A stretch of 22,384 nucleotides of DNA from Chromatiales bacterium (GCA_024762485.1 JANTHH010000015.1:1-22384), one strand, 5' to 3'; shown: positions 14,760 to 20,379, numbered from the stretch's first letter. Numbers and translations: made by a program. Notes: generated by a model not told the origin, from the sequence alone.

Positions 14760-14950
14760 TTCGGGCCGGTCTCCGGACTCCCGGGTGAGGCATGGCCTTT
14801 CCCGTCTCCCTTCCCACGCCAGCGGCGCAGTGGTTCGAGACGGGCATTTCACCCGGTTACCGTTGCGGGGGCAGTGCCGGCCTTGGGGGGATCAGTGATC
14901 ACCCCGCACCGGCTTCCCGTTTAACCAGCCTGCCGGCTGGCACCGCGAAC
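14760..14950 (-). ncRNA. Adenosylcobalamin riboswitch (cobalamin element)
   Basis: On the minus strand all hallmark pieces occur in order. GGGAAGCCGGTG lies at 14918-14907, and the conserved core CTGCCCCCGCAACGGTAA at 14874-14857. The B12 box within CCGGGAGTCCGGAGACCGG lies at 14784 down to about 14764. The element sits between a good promoter (14961-14989) and btuB, so it senses adenosylcobalamin and lowers expression of the uptake and adenosylation genes. No intrinsic terminator with a T-run lies between the B12 box and btuB, which favours translational control. Confidence 0.95.
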
Positions 14951-14960
14951 AGGGGGCGGG

Positions 14961-14989
14961 ATATTGCCCGCCGTGTGCACGGGGGTCAA
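14961..14989 (-). promoter_or_regulatory. Sigma-70-like promoter of the btuB operon
   Basis: On the minus strand TTGACC (14989-14984) is followed by a 17-base spacer and CAATAT (14966-14961). The predicted start, near 14954, falls a few bases before the 5' edge of the riboswitch. The -35 matches consensus at five of six positions; the -10 is weak. The -10 lies exactly between GGCGGG and CCCGCC (14972-14955), a 6-bp dyad. Confidence 0.55.
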
Positions 14990-15011
14990 GCCGGCGGCAT
15001 AAACGCGGTCT

Positions 15012-15042
15012 TTGTAGGGTAGGGGGCAATACTGGTATATCT
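15012..15042 (+). promoter_or_regulatory. Possible extended -10 promoter for the trx-like operon
   Basis: TGGTATATC (15034-15042) resembles an extended -10 element (TGnTATAAT), and TTTGTA at 15012-15017 could be a poor -35. The position, about 45 bases before the 15090 start codon, is sensible, but the match is weak. Confidence 0.3.
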
Positions 15043-15089
15043 GTCGGCCATCCATTCATTCATCTGAACAGCCGGCGGGGAGAAAGCGC

Positions 15090-15428
15090 ATGGATATCGA
15101 AGGCCCGATCAAGATTGGCGTGCTGGACCGGGAGGACGGCAGCGGCCGCGAGCTGCACATCAGTTTCCGCGATGATTTCAGCGCAATGGACGTGCCGGGC
15201 CGGGATCAGACGTTCCGTGCCTACCTGCTGAACCTCCACGAGGGCATACAGGCCCTGTCCGAAGGAGACCCCAACCGTGCCGGGATGCTCATCGTCCAGC
15301 AGATCTGCGAGCAGTTGCTGCCGCACATCGCCGCCGACGAGATCCCGCTGTCCGAGACGCTGGTGGTGGAGATCGAGCAGACACCGGGCGTGAACCTCGC
15401 AGAGCTGCTGGGGACGCCGGCACAGTGA
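15090..15428 (+). CDS. Hypothetical protein upstream of the thioredoxin-like gene
   Basis: This 112-residue acidic protein matches no family I recognise. The start is supported by GGGGAG about 7 bases upstream. It has no signal peptide, no membrane segment and no cysteines. The first part reads as beta strands (IKIGVLDRED, RELHISFRDDF), followed by a predicted helical segment (FRAYLLNLHEGIQALSEGD, AGMLIVQQICEQLLPHIA) and a last strand (TLVVEIEQTP). Its stop overlaps the start of the next gene by 4 bases (GTGA), so the two are translated together. That coupling suggests a joint role with the redox-dead thioredoxin/TPR protein, perhaps as partner or client-handling factor. This is inference only. 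Confidence 0.75.
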   Translation: MDIEGPIKIGVLDREDGSGRELHISFRDDFSAMDVPGRDQTFRAYLLNLHEGIQALSEGDPNRAGMLIVQQICEQLLPHIAADEIPLSETLVVEIEQTPGVNLAELLGTPAQ

Positions 15429-16288
15429 GCCCCGAGCAGCACGTGCTGGAAGGCACCGATGCCAACTTCGACCAGCTGGTTCTGGAGAACTCGCACAAGG
15501 GCCTGGTGGTGGTCGACTTCTGGGCGCCCTGGGCCGGTCCCTCGCTGCGCCAGCGCGAGATGCTGATCGACCTGGCCGGGCAGATGGGCGGCCGTTTCCT
15601 GCTGGTGTCCGTGGATACCGACCGGGAAAAGGCGTTGGCGGCGCGCGAGCAGGTGAAGAGCCTGCCGCTGTTCAAGCTGTACCGCGGAGGGGTTGTTGTC
15701 GAGACGGTGCGCGGGGTGCAGCCGGCAGCGGACTACCGTGCCATCATCGAGAACCATCTCTCGGCCATGACCGACAAGGTGCGTCTGGCGGCGGCCGAGG
15801 CCTGGAACGGGGGTGAACGCGACCGGGCACTGCAGATGCTCGCCGAGGCGGCAGTCAATGATCCGGATAATCTCAACCTGCCGGCGATGATGGCCAAGCT
15901 GCTGATGCGCGAGGAGCGCTATGAGGATGCCTCTGAGCTGCTCAACGCCCTGCCGCAGCCGGCACGCGACAGCGCCGGGATCGCCAGCCTCATCGCCCAT
16001 CTGGATTTCATCCTCGCTGCGGCGGAGGTGGCGGACCGTGCAGTATTGGAGCAACGGCTGCAGGCCGACGGGGAGGACCACGCGGGTCGTTTTGCGCTCG
16101 CCGCCCATGATCTGCTGTCTGACGACTACCAGGCCGCACTGCTCGGGCTGATGACCATCCTGCGCGCCCAGCGTGACTGGCAGAACGGCAAGGCCCGGCG
16201 TGGCCTGCTTGCCATATTCGACGTGCTCGGCGGCGAACACCCGCTGGTGCAGCAGTATCGCGGCGAGCTGTTCCGGCTGATTCACTGA
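15425..16288 (+). CDS. cnoX: Thioredoxin-TPR co-chaperone-like protein (CnoX/YbbN family), active-site cysteines lost
   Basis: This is a 287-residue protein with an N-terminal thioredoxin fold (about 1-110) and a C-terminal TPR-like helical region (about 115-287), the YbbN/CnoX layout. The strand VVVDFWAPW leads into residues 36-40, WAGPS, where a thioredoxin has WCGPC, so both redox cysteines are replaced. The fold-defining cis-Pro is kept (KSLPLFKL, P81). In E. coli, YbbN retains one cysteine of the motif and acts as a GroEL-linked holdase; Caulobacter CnoX keeps two. The protein here can have no classic thiol-disulfide chemistry. The start is a GTG overlapping the previous stop (GTGA). rimO follows 79 bases later. 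Confidence 0.87.
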   Translation: MSPEQHVLEGTDANFDQLVLENSHKGLVVVDFWAPWAGPSLRQREMLIDLAGQMGGRFLLVSVDTDREKALAAREQVKSLPLFKLYRGGVVVETVRGVQPAADYRAIIENHLSAMTDKVRLAAAEAWNGGERDRALQMLAEAAVNDPDNLNLPAMMAKLLMREERYEDASELLNALPQPARDSAGIASLIAHLDFILAAAEVADRAVLEQRLQADGEDHAGRFALAAHDLLSDDYQAALLGLMTILRAQRDWQNGKARRGLLAIFDVLGGEHPLVQQYRGELFRLIH

Positions 16289-16328
16289 GCAGCGGGTTCG
16301 CGGCACAGCCCCAGGGCCGAATGTTGGT

Positions 16329-16334
16329 TACAAT
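16329..16334 (+). promoter_or_regulatory. Possible -10 element before rimO
   Basis: TACAAT matches the -10 consensus at five of six positions and lies 33 bases before the rimO ATG. No convincing -35 hexamer is found at the right distance, so this is a weak candidate. rimO may instead be read from the upstream genes. Confidence 0.25.
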
Positions 16335-16367
16335 ACCCGCCCCATCCGGCAGTACACGTCACCCGCC

Positions 16368-17693
16368 ATGTCCCAAGAAAACAACCCCAACATCGGCTTT
16401 GTCAGCCTCGGCTGCCCGAAGAACCTGGTCGACTCCGAACGCATCCTCACCCAGTTGCGCGCCGAGGGCTATGGTCTGTCGCCCACCTATGAAGGTGCGG
16501 ACCTGGTGGTGGTCAACACCTGTGGCTTCATCGACGCAGCAGTGGAGGAATCGCTCGACGCCATCGGCGAGGCGCTGGCCGACAACGGCCGGGTGATCGT
16601 CACCGGCTGTCTGGGCGCCAAGGCGGAGCAGATCCGCGGCGTGCATCCCGACGTGCTGGCCGTCACCGGTCCCCATGCCTATGAAGAGGTGATGGCAGCG
16701 GTGCACGCCCACGCACCGGCGCCCCACGACCCCTACGGCAGCCTGATCCCGGCCCAGGGCATCAAGCTGACACCGCGCCACTATGCCTATCTGAAGATCT
16801 CCGAGGGCTGCAACCACCGCTGCAGCTTCTGCATCATCCCCAGCATGCGCGGCGACCTGGTCAGCCGCCCCATCGGCGAGGTGCTGGGCGAGGCCGAGCG
16901 ACTGGTGGGTGCCGGGGTGCGCGAGCTGCTGGTGGTCTCCCAGGACACCAGCGCCTACGGCCTGGACCTGAAATACCGCACCGATTTCTTCGAGGGCAAG
17001 CCGCTGGACACCCGGCTCACCACCCTGTGCAAGGAACTGGGCCAGCTGCAGGCCTGGACCCGGCTCCACTATGTCTACCCCTATCCGCATGTCGACAACC
17101 TGATCCCGCTGATGGCTGACGGCAGCATCCTGCCCTATCTGGACATGCCGCTGCAGCATGCCAGCCAGCGGATACTCAAGCTGATGAAGCGCCCGGCGGC
17201 CACCGAGAAGGTGCTCGATCGCATCAAGCGCTGGCGCGCGGAATGTCCCGACCTGACCCTGCGTTCCACCTTCATCGTCGGTTTCCCCGGCGAGACCGAG
17301 GACGACTTCAGGCAGCTGCTCGACTTCATCGAGGAGGCCCGGCTGGACCGGGTCGGCTGTTTCGCCTACTCGCCGGTGGACGGCGCCGCCGCCAATGCCC
17401 TGCCCGACCCGGTGCCGGAAGCGATCAAGGAGGAACGGCGCGAGCGCTTCATGCGGGTGCAGGCACGCATCAGCCGCGACAAATTACTGGCCAAGGTGGG
17501 GCAGAAGATGATTGTGCTGGTGGACGAGGTACACGATCACCAGATCATCGCCCGCGGTCCCAGTGATGCCCCCGAGATCGACGGCCAGGTACTGATCCCG
17601 GGTGACTGGGAACTGGATGTGGGCGACTTTGTCGAGGTGGCGATCACCGGCGCCGGCGCCCATGACCTCTTTGCCGAACCCGTGGCGGACTGA
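16368..17693 (+). CDS. rimO: Ribosomal protein S12 methylthiotransferase RimO
   Basis: This is a 441-residue radical-SAM methylthiotransferase that adds a methylthio group to the conserved Asp of ribosomal protein S12 (Asp88/89). The N-terminal UPF0004 domain has its three [4Fe-4S] cysteines: C16 (VSLGCPKNLVDSE), C52 (VVNTCGFID) and C81 (VTGCLGA). The radical-SAM CxxxCxxC motif is C148-C152-C155 (SEGCNHRCSFCIIP). The GKPL segment, YPYPHVDNLI, DMPLQHAS and FIVGFPGETEDDF are all typical RimO rather than MiaB features. A TRAM domain forms the C-terminus (about 375-441). The Shine-Dalgarno before the ATG at 16368 is poor. The gene converges with the GlcG-like gene across a repeat-filled spacer. 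Confidence 0.96.
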   Translation: MSQENNPNIGFVSLGCPKNLVDSERILTQLRAEGYGLSPTYEGADLVVVNTCGFIDAAVEESLDAIGEALADNGRVIVTGCLGAKAEQIRGVHPDVLAVTGPHAYEEVMAAVHAHAPAPHDPYGSLIPAQGIKLTPRHYAYLKISEGCNHRCSFCIIPSMRGDLVSRPIGEVLGEAERLVGAGVRELLVVSQDTSAYGLDLKYRTDFFEGKPLDTRLTTLCKELGQLQAWTRLHYVYPYPHVDNLIPLMADGSILPYLDMPLQHASQRILKLMKRPAATEKVLDRIKRWRAECPDLTLRSTFIVGFPGETEDDFRQLLDFIEEARLDRVGCFAYSPVDGAAANALPDPVPEAIKEERRERFMRVQARISRDKLLAKVGQKMIVLVDEVHDHQIIARGPSDAPEIDGQVLIPGDWELDVGDFVEVAITGAGAHDLFAEPVAD

Positions 17694-17707
17694 TCGCCAG
17701 GGGCTGA

Positions 17708-17742
17708 AGATTTCTCCGCGCTGCGCTTGTCGAAATGACAAG
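17708..17742 (+). repeat. Interspersed palindromic repeat, copy A (forward)
   Basis: This copy starts 15 bases after the rimO stop. Bases 17709-17742 are identical to copy D (17919-17952). It ends in a perfect hairpin, CTTGTC-GAAAT-GACAAG (17726-17742). It forms a long imperfect inverted repeat with copy B. The sequence is of the widespread TTTCTCCGC...GTCGAAATGACA type. Confidence 0.85.
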
Positions 17743-17768
17743 GGTTATTCGGCCCCGACAGGTTCAAA

Positions 17769-17802
17769 CCTTGCCATCTCGACCGCCAGGGAGGGATCTT
17801 GC
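17769..17802 (-). repeat. Interspersed palindromic repeat, copy B (inverted, diverged)
   Basis: Read on the + strand it has CCTTGCCATCTCGACC followed by an AGGGAGGGATCTT end, a diverged inverted relative of copy A. The A-B pair spans 17708-17802 and could fold into one extended hairpin. Its 3' flank (TTGCACGACCACCAA) resembles those of copies C and E. Confidence 0.75.
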
Positions 17803-17837
17803 ACGACCACCAATCACTCCCCGCTCTCTCTTCCAAA

Positions 17838-17873
17838 TCTTGTCATCTCGACCGTCAGGGAGAGATCTTGTCA
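17838..17873 (-). repeat. Interspersed palindromic repeat, copy C (inverted)
   Basis: Its 26-base core, 17841-17866, is identical to copy E (18027-18052). The core has ATCTC/GAGAT arms around a CC/GG inner pair. The 9-mer ATCTTGTCA occurs at both ends (17837-17845 and 17865-17873). Confidence 0.8.
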
Positions 17874-17918
17874 CACTGGCAAACCACCGATGACGCCGCC
17901 ATGCCCACCGGGTTTGAG

Positions 17919-17952
17919 GATTTCTCCGCGCTGCGCTTGTCGAAATGACAAG
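17919..17952 (+). repeat. Interspersed palindromic repeat, copy D (forward)
   Basis: This is an exact 34-base copy of A, exactly 210 bases downstream, ending in the same CTTGTC/GACAAG hairpin (17936-17952). It is followed by a G-rich tract at 17954-17969. Confidence 0.85.
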
Positions 17953-18022
17953 ACTGGGGGGGTTGGGGGCTGGCTGGCCAGCAATCCCGGTGCCGCCACG
18001 CCTTGCCACAGTCCACTATAAA

Positions 18023-18055
18023 ATCCTGTCATCTCGACCGTCAGGGAGAGATTTT
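18023..18055 (-). repeat. Interspersed palindromic repeat, copy E (inverted)
   Basis: This copy shares the 26-base core of copy C and a similar 3' flank (GACCGGCAAAC here, CACTGGCAAAC after C). It ends 30 bases before the stop codon of the GlcG-like gene, so the repeats fill the whole convergent spacer. Confidence 0.8.
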
Positions 18056-18084
18056 GCGTGACCGGCAAACAGCCAGTGTCCTTC

Positions 18085-18579
18085 TCAATCCTCCATGGCG
18101 AACTCGAGCCGCTCCGACAGCGCCGCCAGCGCCGCGCGGGCGCAGGCCGCATCCTTCTCGCCACCCGGGGCACCGCTGACACCCACCGCACCCAGGTTGT
18201 AGCCGCCGGCGCTGATCTTCACCCCGCCTTCCATGACGATCAGGCCATCGATGTGGTTCAGTTCCTGCTGGATGTCCCGGCGGGCCTCGCGGAATGCACC
18301 GCTGTCGGTCCATGCCATCACCGTCATGTTGGCCTTGCGCTGGGCGATCTCCAAGGTGAAGCGGGCCGCCAGGTCGTCGCGCAGTGCGGCGCGCAGCAGA
18401 CCATGGCGGTCCACCACCACGGCGCTGACGTTGTAGCCGTCCTTGCGGCAGGCCATCACCGCCGCGTTGGCAATGTCACGGGCCAGCTCCATGCCGATAC
18501 CCTTGCTGGAGACGATATCAGCGGCCTGTACCTGTGCGAAACCGAGGATCAGGCACAGCAGCGTGGTGATTCTCTGCAT
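18085..18579 (-). CDS. Secreted GlcG/HbpS-family protein
   Basis: This is a 164-residue protein of the GlcG/HbpS (DUF336) family with a Sec signal (MQRITTLLCLILGFAQVQA), so it is likely periplasmic. The body has the family fold: GMELARDIANAAVMACRKDGYNVSAVVVDRHG at the front, RDDLAARFTLEIAQRKANMTV in the middle, and GGVKISAGGYNLGAVGVSGAPGGEKDAACARAAL at the end, the SGAPGGEKD motif being diagnostic. Members bind heme or heme-derived ligands (HbpS), or accompany glycolate oxidase genes (GlcG), whose role is unclear; no glycolate genes are nearby. GGAGA lies 5 bases before the ATG. The gene stands alone: a terminator for the next minus-strand gene lies just upstream, so it must have its own promoter, which I could not identify. 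Confidence 0.88.
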   Translation of the reverse strand: MQRITTLLCLILGFAQVQAADIVSSKGIGMELARDIANAAVMACRKDGYNVSAVVVDRHGLLRAALRDDLAARFTLEIAQRKANMTVMAWTDSGAFREARRDIQQELNHIDGLIVMEGGVKISAGGYNLGAVGVSGAPGGEKDAACARAALAALSERLEFAMED

Positions 18580-18624
18580 GGTGGTTCTCCAATCAATGAT
18601 GGGTCAGGTGAATTCTAGGCACAA

Positions 18625-18649
18625 AAAAACCGGCACGAGGCCGGTTTTT
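18625..18649 (-). terminator. Rho-independent terminator of the DUF2892 gene
   Basis: AAAAACCGGC (18625-18634) pairs perfectly with GCCGGTTTTT (18640-18649) around a 5-nt loop. On the minus strand the stem is followed by a run of seven T. It lies 21 bases after the DUF2892 stop codon. The symmetrical A/T arms would also allow function on the plus strand. Confidence 0.88.
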
Positions 18650-18670
18650 GTCGTGACTATTGTCGAACTC

Positions 18671-18886
18671 TCAGAAAGCGCCACCTGGCTTGGCGCCAAC
18701 CTTCTTCAGAATGATCGCCAGCGGGCAGAAGCCGGTGAAGGCGGACTGCAGTAGATTCAAACCAACGAAGGCAGTGAAATACAGCCAATATTGGTGTTGG
18801 AAGATAGGGCTGGCAGATACGCCAAGTGCAAGACTCAACAGGATCATGGCGCCGGCAAAGGCAATCACAATGCGTTCTAGTGACAT
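18671..18886 (-). CDS. Small two-helix membrane protein, YgaP-like (DUF2892)
   Basis: This is a 71-residue inner-membrane protein with two hydrophobic helices (about residues 6-24 and 33-54). It begins MSLERIVIAFAGAMILLSLALG and continues WLYFTAFVGLNLLQSAFTGFCPLAIILKKVGAK. The LNLLQSAFTGFCPL signature is that of the DUF2892/YgaP transmembrane domain, found alone or fused to rhodanese domains, and in many sulfur-metabolising bacteria as a single-gene unit. Its one cysteine (GFCPL) is conserved in the family. No rhodanese domain is attached here. GAGG lies about 7 bases before the ATG. The gene is framed by its own promoter and a strong terminator, so it is monocistronic. Function is unknown. 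Confidence 0.85.
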   Translation of the reverse strand: MSLERIVIAFAGAMILLSLALGVSASPIFQHQYWLYFTAFVGLNLLQSAFTGFCPLAIILKKVGAKPGGAF

Positions 18887-18932
18887 ATTTGTTCCTCAAG
18901 GTTGCTCGAAAAATCGAGATGGAATGGACCAT

Positions 18933-18960
18933 ATATTAGCATTTAATTATATTTATTCAA
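18933..18960 (-). promoter_or_regulatory. Sigma-70-like promoter of the DUF2892 gene
   Basis: In a distinctly AT-rich patch the minus strand reads TTGAAT (18960-18955), a 16-base spacer, then TAATAT (18938-18933). The predicted start would be about 40 bases before the ATG at 18886. Confidence 0.5.
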
Positions 18961-19266
18961 GCCATGCTAAGTGGTAATGGTTTACGGTGTATGCGACACC
19001 CTGTCCTTCGTGGGGCCATCTGCCCCGGAAATGGGAGCTGGCCTCGGAAGGCAGCAAAAACAATGACAGGAGGCTGGGATCATCGAACGACCAGCTCTGC
19101 GCGGAACAATCACCCTCGCCCCGCCCTGCTCAACCATGCAAGGAAAAAGCAGGCACGACAGCAAATGCCTGCTTCTAGTCTAGCCTAGATTCTGGAGTTC
19201 TCCACCAAAATGCATCTCCATGATCCATCCACCTGTACGGCACGCAGAGATGAGGTCGAGGGTGGT
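18961..19266. other. Intergenic stretch without a recognisable gene
   Basis: No reading frame here has a convincing start, composition or family match; the short open frames (up to 74 codons) look random. Visible structures are a small hairpin, GGGGC-CATCT-GCCCC (19012-19026), and the inverted repeat at 19147-19174. The segment is less GC-rich than the genes around it and could hold a gene remnant or an untranslated RNA, but nothing identifies one. Confidence 0.5.
19144..19174 (-). terminator. Terminator-like inverted repeat facing the minus strand
   Basis: AAGCAGGCA (19147-19155) and TGCCTGCTT (19166-19174) are perfect complements around a 10-nt loop. On the minus strand the stem runs into five T. 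No minus-strand gene lies just upstream of it, so it would end either antisense transcription across 19180-19470 or read-through from the cupin gene. Confidence 0.4.
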
Positions 19267-19280
19267 TTGATCAGAGTCAA
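19267..19280 (+). promoter_or_regulatory. FNR/ANR-type binding site with class II spacing
   Basis: TTGAT-CAGA-GTCAA matches the FNR consensus (TTGATnnnnATCAA) at nine of ten defined positions. GAGAAT at 19303-19308 lies where a class II -10 should, with the site centred 41.5 bases before the implied start near 19315. This suggests oxygen-responsive activation of the small gene at 19466. The implied leader is about 150 nt. Confidence 0.6.
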
Positions 19281-19465
19281 GGATATTACTGCGCCTTGAT
19301 GTGAGAATGATCCGAGAGCTGTCAACAAATTCAAATGTGTGGATGAGAAATGGCTAGTTGGTTGCAGTCTGTTTGCGAGTGCATTCTGTCGGATCTCAAC
19401 TACACATAGTGACGTTGGTATGACTCCAGTGTATGTCTGCGGCAGTTAACAATGAGGAGCTTGTC

Positions 19466-19699
19466 ATGGGAAAAAAGATGGTCGACGTAACCCTCCATAT
19501 CGATGAAAGTACGAGTCATGAGCAACGGGAGGGTCTGCGTGATGCATTGTTGAGTCTGGATGGTGTCGATGCAGTCGCGGCCCACGATGAAAAGCCACAT
19601 TTATTCCTGATTGAATATGATCCGGATACGGTTAACTCAGCCACCTTCCTGAGCATAGTGAAAGATCGTGGGTTGACGGCGGAGTTGGTTGGTTTGTAA
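19466..19699 (+). CDS. Small HMA-fold-like protein lacking the CxxC metal site
   Basis: This is a 77-residue protein. The ATG at 19466 has GAGGAG 6 bases upstream, better than the in-frame ATG at 19433. The sequence suggests a beta-alpha-beta-beta-alpha-beta (ferredoxin-like) fold as in heavy-metal-associated domains: VDVTLHID strand, then the EQREGLRDALLSLDGVDAV helix, a LFLIEYDPDTVNSATFLSIVKDRG strand-helix and ELVGL. The HMA GMTCxxC loop is replaced by IDESTSHEQRE and the protein has no cysteine, so copper-type thiolate binding is impossible; H11, H18 and acidic residues remain. An FNR-type site lies upstream and two terminators follow, so it is probably a single-gene unit. Function is not known. 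Confidence 0.72.
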   Translation: MGKKMVDVTLHIDESTSHEQREGLRDALLSLDGVDAVAAHDEKPHLFLIEYDPDTVNSATFLSIVKDRGLTAELVGL

Positions 19700-19927
19700 C
19701 TCTACGGTACATCTGCTGCCGACCAGCTGTTTCATCGACGGTATAGTGAGTTCATTCAGCAATATGCTGAAGGCTTGGGTGATCGGTAAAGAAGGGTTGG
19801 GCCTGGTTACTGTAGCCGTTGGAATGTCGCTCAGGACTTTACTGGATATCCCCTTCTTGACCAGCACGGGAAACCGGGAAAAACCATGCACGGCTGAAAG
19901 CGCTGATTGAACCAGCGTTTTGTTGAC
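19700..19927. other. Intergenic stretch downstream of the HMA-like gene
   Basis: No gene is recognisable in the stretch between the 19466 gene and its terminators (19928-19998). Short frames on both strands (up to 111 codons on the minus strand, 73 on the plus) lack Shine-Dalgarno support and known motifs. If transcribed, it would form an unusually long 3' untranslated tail of about 230 nt. Confidence 0.45.
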
Positions 19928-19958
19928 GTCCCTCCCAATAAAATGGGATGGGACTTTT
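19928..19958 (+). terminator. Upstream terminator of a tandem pair
   Basis: GTCCCTCCCA (19928-19937) pairs with TGGGATGGGAC (19944-19954), with one bulged base, around a 6-nt loop, followed by TTTTGTCTTT. It is a plausible Rho-independent terminator for the plus-strand transcript. Confidence 0.65.
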
Positions 19959-19976
19959 GTCTTTAATTTCAAAATG

Positions 19977-19998
19977 GCCCGACGTGCGGGCTTTTTTT
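19977..19998 (+). terminator. Downstream terminator of a tandem pair
   Basis: GCCCG (19977-19981) pairs with CGGGC (19987-19991) around ACGTG and is followed by seven T (19992-19998). It lies just before the stop of the convergent cupin gene and ends the plus-strand transcript. Confidence 0.8.
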
Positions 19999-20016
19999 GT
20001 GTCCAGAAGTGGGCTG

Positions 20017-20379
20017 CTAAGGTGTCATTATGTCAGTGTCATCATGGCTATAGGCTGGACTACAGCAGCACAGGATGATCAGCATATCTGCGCCTGTATT
20101 CTCGATACAGTGCGCGCTACCAGGCGGGATACATACCGTGTCACCCGCGGTGACAGAAAAACATTCATTCCCGAGGGTCATCTCTCCCTGCCCGGCGGTG
20201 ATGTGATAAAGCTCTTCGCTGAGGTGGTGGCGGTGCAGCAGGGTCCGGCCGCCGGGTGGCACCCGCGCCTCCGCCAGGCTTTGCTGGCGATTGCCCTGGC
20301 CGTCGGGATGCATCAGCTCGCGGATCTCGGAGCCGTCCTTGGTGATATAGGCCGTGATGTCTGCGTAGTGGGTCTTCAT
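20017..20379 (-). CDS. Small cupin-domain protein
   Basis: This is a 120-residue single-domain cupin. Motif 1 is PPGGRTLLHRHHLSEELYHITAGQG, giving candidate metal ligands H49, H51 and E55/E56. Motif 2 is AGDTVCIPPGSAHCIENTG, giving H90. Such small cupins bind Fe, Mn or Zn and serve as dioxygenases, isomerases or sugar/ligand sensors; the activity cannot be told here. The C-terminal region is odd in having three adjacent cysteines (ILCCCSP). The frame is open upstream through the transporter gene, but that part is a shadow. The ATG at 20379 overlaps the transporter stop by 4 bases (ATGA), so the two are translationally coupled and may share a substrate. It is the last gene of the dusA operon. 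Confidence 0.85.
   Translation of the reverse strand: MKTHYADITAYITKDGSEIRELMHPDGQGNRQQSLAEARVPPGGRTLLHRHHLSEELYHITAGQGEMTLGNECFSVTAGDTVCIPPGSAHCIENTGADMLIILCCCSPAYSHDDTDIMTP

Noticed and set aside
14832..14845. tRNA T-arm-like GGTTCGAGAC
   Set aside because: It lies inside the cobalamin riboswitch, and no acceptor, D or anticodon stems surround it.
12241..14898. An 885-codon open frame on the plus strand
   Set aside because: It is the antisense of btuB and pduO, which have full family motifs. The long open frame follows from high GC and codon bias, and its translation has no recognisable domain.
17708..18055. CRISPR-like repeat array
   Set aside because: Repeats are in mixed orientation, with unequal spacers of about 27 to 71 bases and diverged copies, and no cas genes are near.
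19038..19070. SRP-RNA-like GGAAGGCAGC motif
   Set aside because: The flanks do not form the SRP Alu/S-domain helix and the conserved tetraloop context is not matched.
18964..19188. Small open frames (60-105 codons) in the intergenic stretch
   Set aside because: They have no Shine-Dalgarno, no family match and atypical composition, and they overlap each other on both strands.
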